64,000 nt of DNA from Maricaulis sp048269565 (GCF_048269565.1 NZ_JBLXIK010000003.1:248001-312000), one strand, 5' to 3'. Positions 24,351-33,567 are shown, counted from the first letter of the stretch. The notes: generated by a model not told the origin, from the letters alone. Numbers and translations: made by a program.

Positions 24351-26417
24351 TCAGAATCGCTGGAGGATAGCGATTCGGAAGGAGCGTCCCGGAAGCGGGA
24401 TGGTGTCCTTCAATTGCGAGGTGTGCAGACGCCCTTCCTCATCGGTGATGTTTCTCGCCTCAACGATCAACCGGGTGTCCGGTCCGAAGGGATGTGCGAC
24501 GGCGGACAGGTTGACCATTGTATAGCCCTCGGTCGGCAGCTCGGAGTCGGCGGCGTCATCCTGATCGGCGGCCCAGACGATTTCACCGCGCAGATCGACG
24601 ATTTCACGCTGCAATTCCGCGCCGATCGTGGTGGAGAGCGGCGGGATGCGGGGCAGGTTGCCAAAGCTGTCGGTTTCACCCTGCACATATTCCAGGGTGA
24701 AATCGCCCACCAGGGCCCATGGGCCAAGATTGGTCAGATCGCGTTCGACATAGACCTCACCGCCCCAGAGCGTGGCATCGTCCTGGAGGTATTGGTAGAT
24801 CGGCGCTTCCTCTGCGGGGTCTTCCAGGCCTGTCGGGGCGAGGTAGATGAAGTCGCTGAAGTGCGAATAGAAGGCTCCCGTCTCCACACGCCAGTGATCG
24901 CCCGTCCAGCGGAAGGTGCCGTCCAGCGCCCAGCCGGTTTCCTTGCCGAGGGTGGAATTGCCGATTTCGACCGTGCCCGTCGCGGCATGAAGCCCGTCGG
25001 AATACAGCTCGGCATCGGTTGCTGCCCGCTCGGTCCGGGCCAGTGAGACGCCAAGGAACATGCCGTCGGCCGGCCGCCAGAACGTGCCCGCGGCCAGGCT
25101 GACCGTGTCGAAACTGCGGTCCGTTCCGACTGCAGTATCCAGTTCGCGCCGTTCAACCCGCGCCCCGAAATCGAAGCCATGGGTATCGAGATCGTAGCGT
25201 TGGGCGGCAAAGATGCCGATATCTTCAGTCGTGACCGCCGGGATGAAGGCTTCCTCGCCGGAGGCTGAAAGGTCGGTTTGCAGGATCTGGATGCCGACAG
25301 ACCCGTTCCAGCGGCTGTCTTCCCCGCCATTCACGAGGGCCGCACGCGCTTCCCAGCCTTCGCTTTCGAACAGGGTTCCGACGGCTCCGTCCGGCTCCAG
25401 CTCGACATGCTGGTAATCGGCAATGCCGGAGGAAAGATCAAGATGATCGAAGGGCCCGAGGTCGAAATTGAACTGACCGCGAATGTCCCAGCGCGTCTGT
25501 TCCATGACGATCATCGGATCGCCGTCTTCCTCCTCATGCTCGTCTTCGTCTTCTTCGTGATGGTGTTCATGGGCCGGCAGGCCGTATTCGGCGTCGTAAC
25601 TGCGCACCGATACGCCCAGGAAACCCCAGTCGCCGATCAGCGAGGCACCGGCGCCGAGCGTGTCAAAGGTCAGGCCGGAGTTTGGAACCGTGCCGCTGAC
25701 TTCTTCTTCTTCTTCTTCCTCGTGCTCATCCTCGTGTTCAGCCTCTTCGAGGGCCCGCAGCAGCGCCGATTCCGCATAGCCAGGAATGTCGAAATCATCC
25801 GCTTCGCGGTGCGAGGCCTCAAGCTGGAACACAAACGGCCCGGCACCGGTGCGGATCCGCGCCGCTTCCTGGTGACCGCTGTCGACCGAGGACATCCCAG
25901 CATAGACTTGGCCGTCGAACAGACCGTCGACGGGGCTGGTCGGGATGCGCCCGTCGATCACATTGATCACGCCGCCGATCGCGCCACCGCCATAGGCGAT
26001 CGCGGCGGGACCCCGCAGGATGATGATCTGTTCCGCATCCAGCACTTCGGTGGTGGTGGCATGATCGACGCTGACGCCGGATGCATCGACCAGTCCGACA
26101 CCATTGTTGAGGATGCGGACACGGTCGCCGCCAAAGCCGCGGATGATGGGGCGGCCGACGGCCGGCCCGAAGGAGGTCGTTGAAATGCCGGGCAGGGCCG
26201 CGAGCGATGCGCCGAGCGAACCGTCGAAGGAGTCCACGACATCGTCCAGGCTGATCACATCAACCGACTGCAGCGTCTCGCCGCGCAGGGCCTCGATCGC
26301 GGTGCCGGTAACGACGATGACGTCTTCCCGGCCGGGATCCTCCTGGGCGGCTGCGCCTGCCGCCAGTGCGGCGGCCAGGGCCACGCCGGATGCGGTGCTC
26401 AACCAGTTTCTTGTCAT
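24351..26417 (-). CDS. znuD: TonB-dependent outer membrane receptor, ZnuD-like (zinc uptake)
   Basis: The 688-residue product has a signal peptide, a TonB box region (EDVIVVTGTA, residues 31-40), a plug domain (RPIIRGFGGDRVRILNNGVG; GPAAIAYGGGAIGGVINVID) and a C-terminal barrel ending in Phe (RSFRIAILQRF). Two surface-loop segments are strikingly rich in His, Asp and Glu: residues 224-239 (EEAEHEDEHEEEEEEE) and 283-300 (HEHHHEEDEDEHEEED). Such loops are typical of the ZnuD zinc receptor. The ATG at 26417 is 7 bases after GAGGAG. Palindromes upstream look like Zur operators. No ABC transporter for zinc is in the window. Confidence 0.85.
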   Translation of the reverse strand: MTRNWLSTASGVALAAALAAGAAAQEDPGREDVIVVTGTAIEALRGETLQSVDVISLDDVVDSFDGSLGASLAALPGISTTSFGPAVGRPIIRGFGGDRVRILNNGVGLVDASGVSVDHATTTEVLDAEQIIILRGPAAIAYGGGAIGGVINVIDGRIPTSPVDGLFDGQVYAGMSSVDSGHQEAARIRTGAGPFVFQLEASHREADDFDIPGYAESALLRALEEAEHEDEHEEEEEEEVSGTVPNSGLTFDTLGAGASLIGDWGFLGVSVRSYDAEYGLPAHEHHHEEDEDEHEEEDGDPMIVMEQTRWDIRGQFNFDLGPFDHLDLSSGIADYQHVELEPDGAVGTLFESEGWEARAALVNGGEDSRWNGSVGIQILQTDLSASGEEAFIPAVTTEDIGIFAAQRYDLDTHGFDFGARVERRELDTAVGTDRSFDTVSLAAGTFWRPADGMFLGVSLARTERAATDAELYSDGLHAATGTVEIGNSTLGKETGWALDGTFRWTGDHWRVETGAFYSHFSDFIYLAPTGLEDPAEEAPIYQYLQDDATLWGGEVYVERDLTNLGPWALVGDFTLEYVQGETDSFGNLPRIPPLSTTIGAELQREIVDLRGEIVWAADQDDAADSELPTEGYTMVNLSAVAHPFGPDTRLIVEARNITDEEGRLHTSQLKDTIPLPGRSFRIAILQRF

Positions 26418-26433
26418 GGGTTCACTCCTCACT

Positions 26434-26476
26434 GAAATGTTATAGTGTAACGAGCGAGAAGAAACGTTATAACATC
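26434..26476 (-). promoter_or_regulatory. candidate Zur operator pair upstream of znuD
   Basis: ATGTTATAGTGTAACGA at 26437-26453 holds GTTA-N5-TAAC, and a second copy, CGTTATAACATC at 26465-26476, holds the perfect palindrome GTTATAAC. Both resemble the AT-rich GTTATA...TATAAC type of site bound by Zur/Fur-family repressors in alphaproteobacteria. They lie 20-60 bases before the receptor start, which is where a repressor would act. Confidence 0.6.
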
Positions 26477-26794
26477 TGGGACGTCAAGCCCGAATGATAC
26501 AGGCAAGGCAGGGGATTGATGAAACGGGTGGGGCACCGGCTCTGGATGAAGTCATCGAACCTGCCGGGAAGCGCTGCCGCCATTGCGACGGCGTCTGCTT
26601 GAGGCGCCTGTTCAGGCCGGGACACCGCTGAAAGTCCGAGACCTGATGGAAACGATGCGCGTTCCCGGCGGACACGACGCTGGAATACCTGCAGATAATC
26701 GGCCTGGCCTGTCCGGTGGAAAGGCTCAACGCCGATAGGCTTGGGGCGGACAATGCTCGGGATGGAGCGCTGGCGCTATCCGTCTGCGAACGCC
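26477..26794 (+). other. gene-poor stretch with a possible small or decayed frame
   Basis: No family is recognised here. One plus-strand frame opens at an ATG (26494), codes for 45 residues ending in a Cys/His cluster (KRCRHCDGVCLRR) and stops at 26631; the same frame then passes a second TGA (26644-26646) and stays open to 26913, with coding-like sequence such as EYLQIIGLACPVERLNADRL. This could be a decayed gene or chance. There is no good ribosome binding site. Confidence 0.25.
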
Positions 26795-27943
26795 TCAGCT
26801 CACCGCCGCAAATCCCTTCTCCAGATCCGCGATCAGATCCTTCGGCGCTTCCAGGCCGCAGGAGAAGCGGATCAGGGCGCCGTCATGCCTGTGGGCCGTC
26901 GCGGTGCGTTTGAGTTGGGGGTCGCAATGGATGGCGAGGCTTTCATAGCCGCCCCAGGAGAAGCCGAGGCCGAAAATCTCGAGCGCATCGAGGAAGCGTT
27001 CGCTTTTCGCGACGTCCCAGCCGGGAAGCTCGATCGCGAACAGGCCGCAGCCGCCGGTGAAATCGCGCTTGAAGATGGCGTGGTCGGGATGATCGCTGCG
27101 CACCGGGTGACGGATGGCGCCCACTTCCGGGCGCGCCGCGAGCCAGTCGGCGAGGACGAGGCTGGTCGCTTCGCTGCGCTGCATGCGCAAGCCCATGGAA
27201 CGAAAGCCGCGCAGGGCGAGATAGGCATCGTCGGGCGCGGTGTGGATGCCAAAGGCGCGCTCCGTGGTCTGCAGGCGCCGGGCCATGGCGTCGCCGCGCG
27301 CGATGACGGCGCCCATCAGCAGATCGGAATGGCCGCCGACATATTTCGTCAGCGACTGGGCGGCGAGATCGACGCCCAGGGCGAGCGGTTTCATCGTCAG
27401 CCCGGCCGACCAGGTATCGTCGATAATCGTGGCGACGCCCTTGTCCCGGGCCACTCTGGTGATGGCCGGAATGTCCTGCAATTCCATCGTCAGGGAGCCG
27501 GGCGATTCCAGGAGGATGGCCTGGGTATCGGAGGTGATCAGATCGCCGATTTCAGCCCCCATGCGCGGCGCGAAAAACTGCGCTGTGACGCCGAAGCGCG
27601 GCAGGGTGTTGATGAGGAAGCTGCGCACCGGTCCGTAAATGCAATCGGCTGCCAGCACGCTGCCGCCGGCCTCGACCACGGTCATGATGGCGAGGGTATT
27701 GGCCAGCAGGCCCGAGGAGGTGAGTGCGCAGCCGGCACCGCCCTGCAGGCCAGTCAGCGCCTCGCGCAGGGCGCTCTGGGTTTCCAGTCCGACACGGCCG
27801 TAATGCGGCATGCCGGGCGGGAAATCATACAGCTGGGCCGCCGAGGGCGCGAGGATCGTCGAGCCGCGCTCGACGCCCGGATTGACCAGGCCGCGGCTGT
27901 CATGCGGTCGTCCCAGACGGGTGAGCCGGGTCTCGTCCTTCAT
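26795..27943 (-). CDS. metC: cystathionine beta-lyase (Cys/Met metabolism PLP enzyme)
   Basis: The 382-residue protein is of the Cys/Met-metabolism PLP family: GCALTSSGLLANTLAIM holds the cofactor phosphate, ATIIDDTWSAGL the aspartate that pairs with the pyridine nitrogen, and Lys200 in AAQSLTKYVGGHSD the Schiff-base lysine. Details such as FGLGFSWGGYESL and the absence of gamma-synthase features favour beta-lyase, which cleaves cystathionine to homocysteine. The ATG at 27943 overlaps the sseA stop (ATGA), so the two are coupled; a longer frame to 27997 lies inside sseA. Confidence 0.87.
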   Translation of the reverse strand: MKDETRLTRLGRPHDSRGLVNPGVERGSTILAPSAAQLYDFPPGMPHYGRVGLETQSALREALTGLQGGAGCALTSSGLLANTLAIMTVVEAGGSVLAADCIYGPVRSFLINTLPRFGVTAQFFAPRMGAEIGDLITSDTQAILLESPGSLTMELQDIPAITRVARDKGVATIIDDTWSAGLTMKPLALGVDLAAQSLTKYVGGHSDLLMGAVIARGDAMARRLQTTERAFGIHTAPDDAYLALRGFRSMGLRMQRSEATSLVLADWLAARPEVGAIRHPVRSDHPDHAIFKRDFTGGCGLFAIELPGWDVAKSERFLDALEIFGLGFSWGGYESLAIHCDPQLKRTATAHRHDGALIRFSCGLEAPKDLIADLEKGFAAVS

Positions 27944-28794
27944 CTGTAGCGCCGTCCGCCGCCCTTGACGATCGGCGTGTCGGTGCGCGAGCCCCATTCC
28001 GACCAGGACCCATCATAAACCGCCGATGTGCGCCCGGAGCGTTCCAGCGCCAGTGAGAGGATACAGGCGGTGACGCCGGAGCCGCAGCTGGTGATCAGCG
28101 GCAGTTCCGGGTCGATGCCGAGATCCTCGGCCAGTTCCTCGTCGATCTCGATGAGATTGTTCTCGTCATCGAACAGCATTTCATAAGGCAGGCTGGCGGA
28201 TCCAGGGATATGGCCGCTGCGCATGCCGGCGCGACGTTCCGGTTCCAGGCCGGCAAAACGGCTCAGCGAACGCGCATCGAGAATCTGGTGCGAGGCATTG
28301 CGGCTGGCGATCTTCACATCGGTGACCGTGGCGACGAGTTCACGGCGGAAGCTCGGCGTATAGATGCCCGGCTCGGCCGCTTCGCCGCCCGGCTGTTCGT
28401 CGACCGGGCCACCCGCCGCGATCCAGGCCGGCAAACCGCCCGCCATGACGCGGACATTGTCGTGGCCCATCACCCGGAAGGTCCACCAGACACGCGGCGA
28501 GCTGAACAGGCCGATGCGGTCATAGACGATCAGTTCGCTGTCATTGCTGATGCCCAGGGTTTCGACATGACGTGCGAACACATCCGGTTCCGGCAGCATG
28601 TGCGGCAGGGAGGAGCGCTTGTCCTTGACGGTGTCGATATCGAAGGCCAGCGCACCGGGGATGAATCCTTCGCTCTCCACAGACGGGCCGCCATCATACG
28701 TCCAGCTGGCATCAATGAAGATGGTGCCCGGCTCGCCCAGACGGGTCAGGGCTTCGGCGGCGGTGATGAGCGGGTCGGTCATGCGTGAAGCCAT
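27940..28794 (-). CDS. sseA: 3-mercaptopyruvate sulfurtransferase
   Basis: The 284-residue protein has two rhodanese domains, an inactive one (about 10-130) and a catalytic one (about 160-280). The active-site loop is CGSGVTA with Cys237, the signature of mercaptopyruvate sulfurtransferase rather than thiosulfate rhodanese. It moves sulfur from 3-mercaptopyruvate, a cysteine breakdown product, to an acceptor. An internal ATG four codons in is another possible start. Coupling to the cystathionine lyase gene gives a small sulfur amino acid operon. Confidence 0.92.
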   Translation of the reverse strand: MASRMTDPLITAAEALTRLGEPGTIFIDASWTYDGGPSVESEGFIPGALAFDIDTVKDKRSSLPHMLPEPDVFARHVETLGISNDSELIVYDRIGLFSSPRVWWTFRVMGHDNVRVMAGGLPAWIAAGGPVDEQPGGEAAEPGIYTPSFRRELVATVTDVKIASRNASHQILDARSLSRFAGLEPERRAGMRSGHIPGSASLPYEMLFDDENNLIEIDEELAEDLGIDPELPLITSCGSGVTACILSLALERSGRTSAVYDGSWSEWGSRTDTPIVKGGGRRYR

Positions 28795-29094
28795 GCGGGC
28801 ACTGTGAGCCCCTTTTCGTGCAAAAAGATTGGACTATCGAGCCTGGGTTGGCCGTCGCCGCCGATTGCCCGGCGACACACAGGGCGCGACACACCGGTCG
28901 TCCGGTCGCTGCCTGGCAGGGCGGTGAGGCGGAAGTCTGGGGGCGCGTGACCGGTGAGGTCGTCGGCGGATCGGCTTGCGGTCACGGTTTGGCTCATCAC
29001 CCCACATTAGCACGCGATTACCCGTTCGTCGCCCACCGTGCGGTATAAATGGCTGTGGAGGACGGGACCGGCGGGTTTGTCCTTGTACGGAGGC
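28795..29094. other. intergenic stretch with no recognisable gene
   Basis: The 300 bases between sseA (start) and the photolyase gene (end), both on the minus strand, hold a minus-strand frame of 73 codons (28779-29000) that overlaps sseA and has no recognisable features. No terminator, riboswitch or repeat was identified. The sseA promoter must lie near 28800-28860. Confidence 0.4.
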
Positions 29095-30564
29095 TCAAAT
29101 CGCCGCGTGCGGCGCGCGCTTGAGGCTGCGATAGGCTGCCAGGGCGGCGTCACGGCCGGTGGCGAGATTACACAGCGGGTGCGGGTAGGTTCTGCCCAGG
29201 GTCACCGCTGCGGCCTGGCGAACCGGGACCGGGGCGCTCCAGGGCGCATGGATCCAGCGCTTCGGCAGGCCGGCCAGTTCCGGCACCCATTGCTTCACAT
29301 AATCGCCCTCGGGGTCGAAGCGTTCGCCCTGGCGCACCGGATTGAAAATCCGGAAATAGGGGGCCGCATCAGCGCCGGAGCCGGCAACCCATTGCCAGCT
29401 GGCCGCATTCACGGCGCGGTCGGCATCGACCAGCGTGTGTTCGAACCAGGCCATACCCTCGCGCCAGTCAGCCCTCAAATGCTTGACCAGAAACGAGGCG
29501 CAGACCATGCGGACCCGATTATGCATCCAGCCGGTCGTCCAGAGCTGTCGCATGCCGGCATCAACCAGCGGGATACCGGTCTGACCGCGAGTCCAGGCCT
29601 TGAAAGCGTCCGCATCCTTGCGCCAGGGGAAAGCGTCGAAGCTGGCATTGAAATTGGTGGTCCTGAGATCGTCGAAATGATGCAGCAGGTAATAGGCAAA
29701 TTCACGCCAGCCGATCTCCGCGAGGAATTTCTCGGCAGGCTGATAGCTCGCACCATCCGCGAGACGCTGCTGCACCGCATGCCAGACCTGGCGCGGCGAA
29801 ATCTCACCGAAGCCCAGATGTGGCGAAAGCCTCGATGTGCCCGTCCGGTCGGGCCGGTCGCGGCCCTCGGGATAGTCCGCCAGGGCCGAGTCGAGAAAGC
29901 TCTCCAGGCGTTCGGCCGCGCCCGCCTCGCCCGGTTTCCAGCCGGTGCGAAAACCGGCAGCCCAGTCGGGATCAGCCGGATCCAGCCCAAGTCCGGCGAG
30001 CGGCATCGCGCCCGGCACCGGCGGGCCCGGTGGCAAATGCTGCGGTCGGGGCAGGGCAGCCTTCGGTTCCAGCTGGCGCAGGGCCGCGCGCCAGAATGCG
30101 CTGAACACCTTGTAGGGCGTGCCGGATCCGGTGAGCAGGCTGGCCGGGTCGATGAGTGTGGTGCCGGCAAAGGCGTGCGGCTCGACGCCGGCATTTTGCA
30201 GCGTCGTGGCGAGCTTGCGGTCGCGCGCGTCGATGACCGGTTCGCAGGACCGGTTCCAGAATACCTGCGCCACGCCATGATCCCGCGCCAGCGCCGGGAC
30301 GAGGTCTGCCGGGTCACCGCGCAGCACGGTCAACCGGCTGCCAAGCGCGGCGATGTCATGCTCCAGACTGGTCAGCGAGGCCTGCAGCCACCAGTCTGCC
30401 GCTTCGCCCGGCGCGCTGCCGAGCGCGCGGTCGCGCTGGTCGATGAACACCAGGATCAATGGCCGGCCGGTGCGCAGCGCGGCGCTCAGTGCCGGGTTGT
30501 CGCTCAGGCGCAGGTCGCGGCGGAACCAGACGAGCGCGGCGCCGGTGGCGGAAATGGTTGCCAT
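29095..30564 (-). CDS. phrB: deoxyribodipyrimidine photolyase
   Basis: The 489-residue protein has the N-terminal antenna domain (ALVWFRRDLRLSDNPAL) and the C-terminal FAD domain with RLSPHLGFGEISPRQVWHA, GWREFAYYLLHHF, DAGMRQLWTTGWMHNRVRM and NAASWQWVAGSGADAAPYFR, which together define the CPD photolyase/cryptochrome class I group. It uses light to split cyclobutane pyrimidine dimers. The ATG at 30564 starts the protein just before the antenna domain; the longer frame to 30672 overlaps the kdsA leader and is not used. The tryptophan electron-transfer positions look kept (WTTGW, SWQW). Confidence 0.93.
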   Translation of the reverse strand: MATISATGAALVWFRRDLRLSDNPALSAALRTGRPLILVFIDQRDRALGSAPGEAADWWLQASLTSLEHDIAALGSRLTVLRGDPADLVPALARDHGVAQVFWNRSCEPVIDARDRKLATTLQNAGVEPHAFAGTTLIDPASLLTGSGTPYKVFSAFWRAALRQLEPKAALPRPQHLPPGPPVPGAMPLAGLGLDPADPDWAAGFRTGWKPGEAGAAERLESFLDSALADYPEGRDRPDRTGTSRLSPHLGFGEISPRQVWHAVQQRLADGASYQPAEKFLAEIGWREFAYYLLHHFDDLRTTNFNASFDAFPWRKDADAFKAWTRGQTGIPLVDAGMRQLWTTGWMHNRVRMVCASFLVKHLRADWREGMAWFEHTLVDADRAVNAASWQWVAGSGADAAPYFRIFNPVRQGERFDPEGDYVKQWVPELAGLPKRWIHAPWSAPVPVRQAAAVTLGRTYPHPLCNLATGRDAALAAYRSLKRAPHAAI

Positions 30565-30691
30565 GAAAGCCCTGTAGACAGATAACGGGTTGAACGGGAT
30601 ACGTCGCACACCAGATAATGGATCAGTCGCACGCCCCAGCCCTGACAGCGGCCGCTGCCGGACCGTTGGCATATTTCAAGAGGATTCCTTC

Positions 30692-31540
30692 GTGAGCCAG
30701 CCCAATGCCGTCATCTCCCTTGCCCGTCCCGGTCGCGATCCGATCGAGATCGGCAATGCCCGCAAGCTGACCATCATTGCCGGACCCTGTCAGCTGGAAA
30801 GCCGTGAGCACGGGCTGGAGGTTGCCTCCGAATTGCGCGCCATTTCCGACCGGCTTGATATCGGCCTGATCTTCAAGACCTCCTTCGACAAGGCCAACCG
30901 CACCAGCCTCTCCAGCCAACGTGGCATGGGGCTCGAGGCTTCGCTGCCGGTCTTCGCCGAGATCCGCGATCGCCTGGGTCTGCCGGTCCTGACCGATATC
31001 CATACCGCCGAACATGCGGCGATCGCGGCCCAGGCCGTCGATGTGCTGCAGATCCCGGCCTTCCTGTGCCGCCAGACCGATCTGCTGATTGCGGCTGCCC
31101 AGACCGGCAAGGTGATCAATGTGAAGAAGGGCCAGTTCCTGGCGCCCTGGGACATGAAGAATGTGCTGGCGAAAATCACCGATGCCGGCAATCCCAATGT
31201 CATGGCCTGTGAGCGCGGCGTCAGCTTTGGCTACAACACGCTGGTCAGCGATATGCGCTCGCTGCCGATCATGGCGGGCTTCGGCGCGCCGGTCGTGTTT
31301 GACGCCACCCATTCGGTGCAACAACCCGGCGGGCAGGGCACCACGTCGGGCGGTCAGCGCGAATTCGTGCCGACCCTGGCGCGGGCGGCCGTGGCCGTTG
31401 GCGTTGCCGCCGTCTTCATGGAAACCCACCCCGATCCGGACAACGCACCATCGGACGGCCCGAACATGGTGCCGCTGCATGAGTTTGAAGGCCTGCTGAA
31501 AACCCTGCTCGAATTCGACGCCATCGCCAAGCGGCTCTAG
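30692..31540 (+). CDS. kdsA: 3-deoxy-D-manno-octulosonate 8-phosphate synthase
   Basis: The 282-residue protein has the KdsA motifs IIAGPCQLESREHGLE, FKTSFDKANRTS, GLPVLTDIHTAEH, IPAFLCRQTDLL and the GATHSVQQPG-like segment FDATHSVQQPGG. It makes KDO 8-phosphate from arabinose 5-phosphate and PEP for lipopolysaccharide. I choose the GTG at 30692, seven bases after AAGAGGA, over an upstream ATG at 30590 that adds a low-complexity leader. The Cys in GPCQ and the downstream sequence (VMACERGVSFGYN) leave the metal class open. Confidence 0.94.
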   Translation: MSQPNAVISLARPGRDPIEIGNARKLTIIAGPCQLESREHGLEVASELRAISDRLDIGLIFKTSFDKANRTSLSSQRGMGLEASLPVFAEIRDRLGLPVLTDIHTAEHAAIAAQAVDVLQIPAFLCRQTDLLIAAAQTGKVINVKKGQFLAPWDMKNVLAKITDAGNPNVMACERGVSFGYNTLVSDMRSLPIMAGFGAPVVFDATHSVQQPGGQGTTSGGQREFVPTLARAAVAVGVAAVFMETHPDPDNAPSDGPNMVPLHEFEGLLKTLLEFDAIAKRL

Positions 31541-31546
31541 GGCGCT

Positions 31547-32743
31547 TTAATAGCGCCGCCCGTCGGGGATCGCGATCACCGGCGCGTCCTCGATGGCTTC
31601 CGGCGCATCGAGCGGCGGCGCCCATTGGCGTTCGTCCTGCAGTATGGCGGCGAGGTTGAAACTGCGCCGCGTGACGTCGAAACGGATATCCTCGTAGAAC
31701 AGGTTGAAGGGCGGCAGCCGGTAATCCTCGACCAGGCGGCGCGGCCGGTGCAGGGCGCGTGAGCGCGGCTGCTCAAAGAACAGGACACCATCGGCGCATT
31801 GCGCGCCGGTCTGGGCCGGGATCGGTGCGGGAACAACGTCGGCGCCAAGTCCCTCTGCTGCGACGCCGCCGCGATGCTGACGTGCCGAGGCGTAATCATT
31901 GCTCACGGCCGATAGCAGCGGATTGACGCAAAGCAGGCCCCGGCCGTCGACGAAATCCAGCCCGCCATCCGGCGTCCAGCTCATCGCGCGTTCGGTCAGG
32001 ATGTGCAGGCGGCCTTCTTCCGACGCCATCGCCGAGGAAAAGCCATAGACACAGCGCACGGCTTCCGGTGTCGTGCAGGGCGGCAGCGATTGCAGCGGGC
32101 CGGTGAACAGGTCGAGCGGGACCGGCGATTCGATCACATAGGCGGCGACGAGCCGCGCTGTCAGCTCTTCATCTGCCGAAACGCGATCGATCAGCAGGCC
32201 GAGCACGTCCAACCCACCCTGGCCATAACCGGCCAGGATGATGGGCCGGGTCTCGCCGATCTGTTGGATGAAGGCGTCGAAGGCGCGCTGGATATCGGCA
32301 TAGGCGAACAGGCGTGCGCGCACGCTGTCCTCGCGATTATTCATGAAGGCGTAGAGGGAGGCCTGGCGGTAACGCGGCGCGAACAGGGCTCCGGAATTGG
32401 CAAAGGGAGCGGCGTAATTGGGCAGGACGACCGACCTGACCATTTCAACGGAGCGGGGTTTGTCGAGCTGGCCATTCCAGTTGGCGCCGCCGGAATACGT
32501 CGTCGGGTGCACGAAGAAGACCGCCGGTTCGTCCTCATCGCTGAACGCCTCGCGCACATACCAGCCGGCCTCGTCGCCATAGTCGGCGCCGGGCGGCGGG
32601 GTATAGGTCTGGAAGGGGACGCCGGGATCCTGGAAGGTGCGGTAGACCTGGTCTCGCAACACCCAGCCGGCCAGGATCAGCAAGGCGGCAAACGCGAGGC
32701 AGGCGAACAGGAAGACATGCCGGGCAATTACGGTCGGACTCAC
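31547..32743 (-). CDS. DUF3089-family alpha/beta-hydrolase-like membrane-anchored protein lacking the nucleophile
   Basis: The 398-residue product begins with a transmembrane helix (HVFLFACLAFAALLILAGWV) and then a DUF3089 domain: AVFFVHPTTYSGGANWN, NYAAPFANSGALFAPRYRQA and RPIILAGYGQGGLDVLGLLI. In most members the nucleophile motif reads G-H-S-Q-G; here the serine position (codon 32222-32224) is Gly, a single-base change from AGC to GGC. It may therefore be non-catalytic. I choose the GTG at 32743, with GGGGAG five bases upstream; an ATG at 32773 is the alternative. It converges with kdsA across a 6-base gap. Confidence 0.75.
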   Translation of the reverse strand: MSPTVIARHVFLFACLAFAALLILAGWVLRDQVYRTFQDPGVPFQTYTPPPGADYGDEAGWYVREAFSDEDEPAVFFVHPTTYSGGANWNGQLDKPRSVEMVRSVVLPNYAAPFANSGALFAPRYRQASLYAFMNNREDSVRARLFAYADIQRAFDAFIQQIGETRPIILAGYGQGGLDVLGLLIDRVSADEELTARLVAAYVIESPVPLDLFTGPLQSLPPCTTPEAVRCVYGFSSAMASEEGRLHILTERAMSWTPDGGLDFVDGRGLLCVNPLLSAVSNDYASARQHRGGVAAEGLGADVVPAPIPAQTGAQCADGVLFFEQPRSRALHRPRRLVEDYRLPPFNLFYEDIRFDVTRRSFNLAAILQDERQWAPPLDAPEAIEDAPVIAIPDGRRY

Positions 32744-32892
32744 AATCACTCCCCTGGAATTTGGCCCTATCATCCCCGGCCCGCCGCAGCTGTGCAACCG
32801 CTTGGCGCGGTCGATGGCTTCACGTATTGTGACCGCACTGGGCAGGGGGCTGACCGGGAGCGCGGACCGCGCAGATTGGGTGCTGAACCGGC

Positions 32893-33567
32893 ATGTTTCG
32901 ATGGCTTCGCAACAGTTTTCTGACCGGGATCGCCATCGCGACCCCGCTGGGCGTCACCCTCTTTCTCATCATCAGTTTCGTCGGATTTGTCGACAATGTC
33001 GTCAAGCCGCTGATTCCGGCGCGCTACAATCCCGAAAGCTATCTGCCGGGCGATTTCACCATTCCCGGCCTTGGCGTGGTGATTGCGGTGGTGCTGCTGA
33101 CCGTCGTCGGGGCGCTGGCGGCCAATCTGTTCGGGCGCACCCTGATCTCGATGGGCGAACGTCTGGTCGATGGTGTGCCGCTGGTACGCCATGTCTATGG
33201 CGCCCTGAAACAGATCGTCGAGACGGTGTTTTCCGGCAAGGCCAACTCCTTCAAGGAAGTGGTGCTGATCGAGTACCCGATGAAAGGGCTTTATGTCGTC
33301 GCCTTCGTCTCGGCGGAGGGGCGCGGGGCGCTGCAGGAGGTGATCGGCGATGATGTGGTCGGCCTGTTTGTACCGACGACGCCGAATCCGACCTCGGGCT
33401 TTTTGCTCTACACGCCGCGCGCCAACACCATCCATGTCGACATGACGGTGGAAGAAGCGGCCAAGCTGATCATTTCCTTCGGCATGGTCACGGCAGACAA
33501 GCTCCCGAAGACCGTCCGCGACAAGCTGCCGCCGGATGTCGGCAATAGTGGCGGCGTCGCAGGTTAG
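32893..33567 (+). CDS. DUF502-family membrane protein
   Basis: The 224-residue protein has two N-terminal transmembrane segments (SFLTGIAIATPLGVTLFLIISFVGFV and LGVVIAVVLLTVVGALAANLFG) and the DUF502 core VPLVRHVYGALKQIVETV, VVLIEYPMKGLYVVAFVSAEG and VPTTPNPTSGFLLYTP. The family is widespread, of unknown function and linked to membrane or channel-like roles in plants (COV). It overlaps the recG stop by four bases in convergent orientation. It is divergent from the DUF3089 gene. Confidence 0.9.
   Translation: MFRWLRNSFLTGIAIATPLGVTLFLIISFVGFVDNVVKPLIPARYNPESYLPGDFTIPGLGVVIAVVLLTVVGALAANLFGRTLISMGERLVDGVPLVRHVYGALKQIVETVFSGKANSFKEVVLIEYPMKGLYVVAFVSAEGRGALQEVIGDDVVGLFVPTTPNPTSGFLLYTPRANTIHVDMTVEEAAKLIISFGMVTADKLPKTVRDKLPPDVGNSGGVAG

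Noticed and set aside
26484..26753. An 89-codon minus-strand frame upstream of znuD
   Set aside because: No recognisable domain, no good start context, and it would overlap the operator-adjacent region; kept only as a gene-poor stretch.
28779..29000. A 73-codon minus-strand frame overlapping the sseA start
   Set aside because: It overlaps sseA, and its sequence has no features of a protein family.
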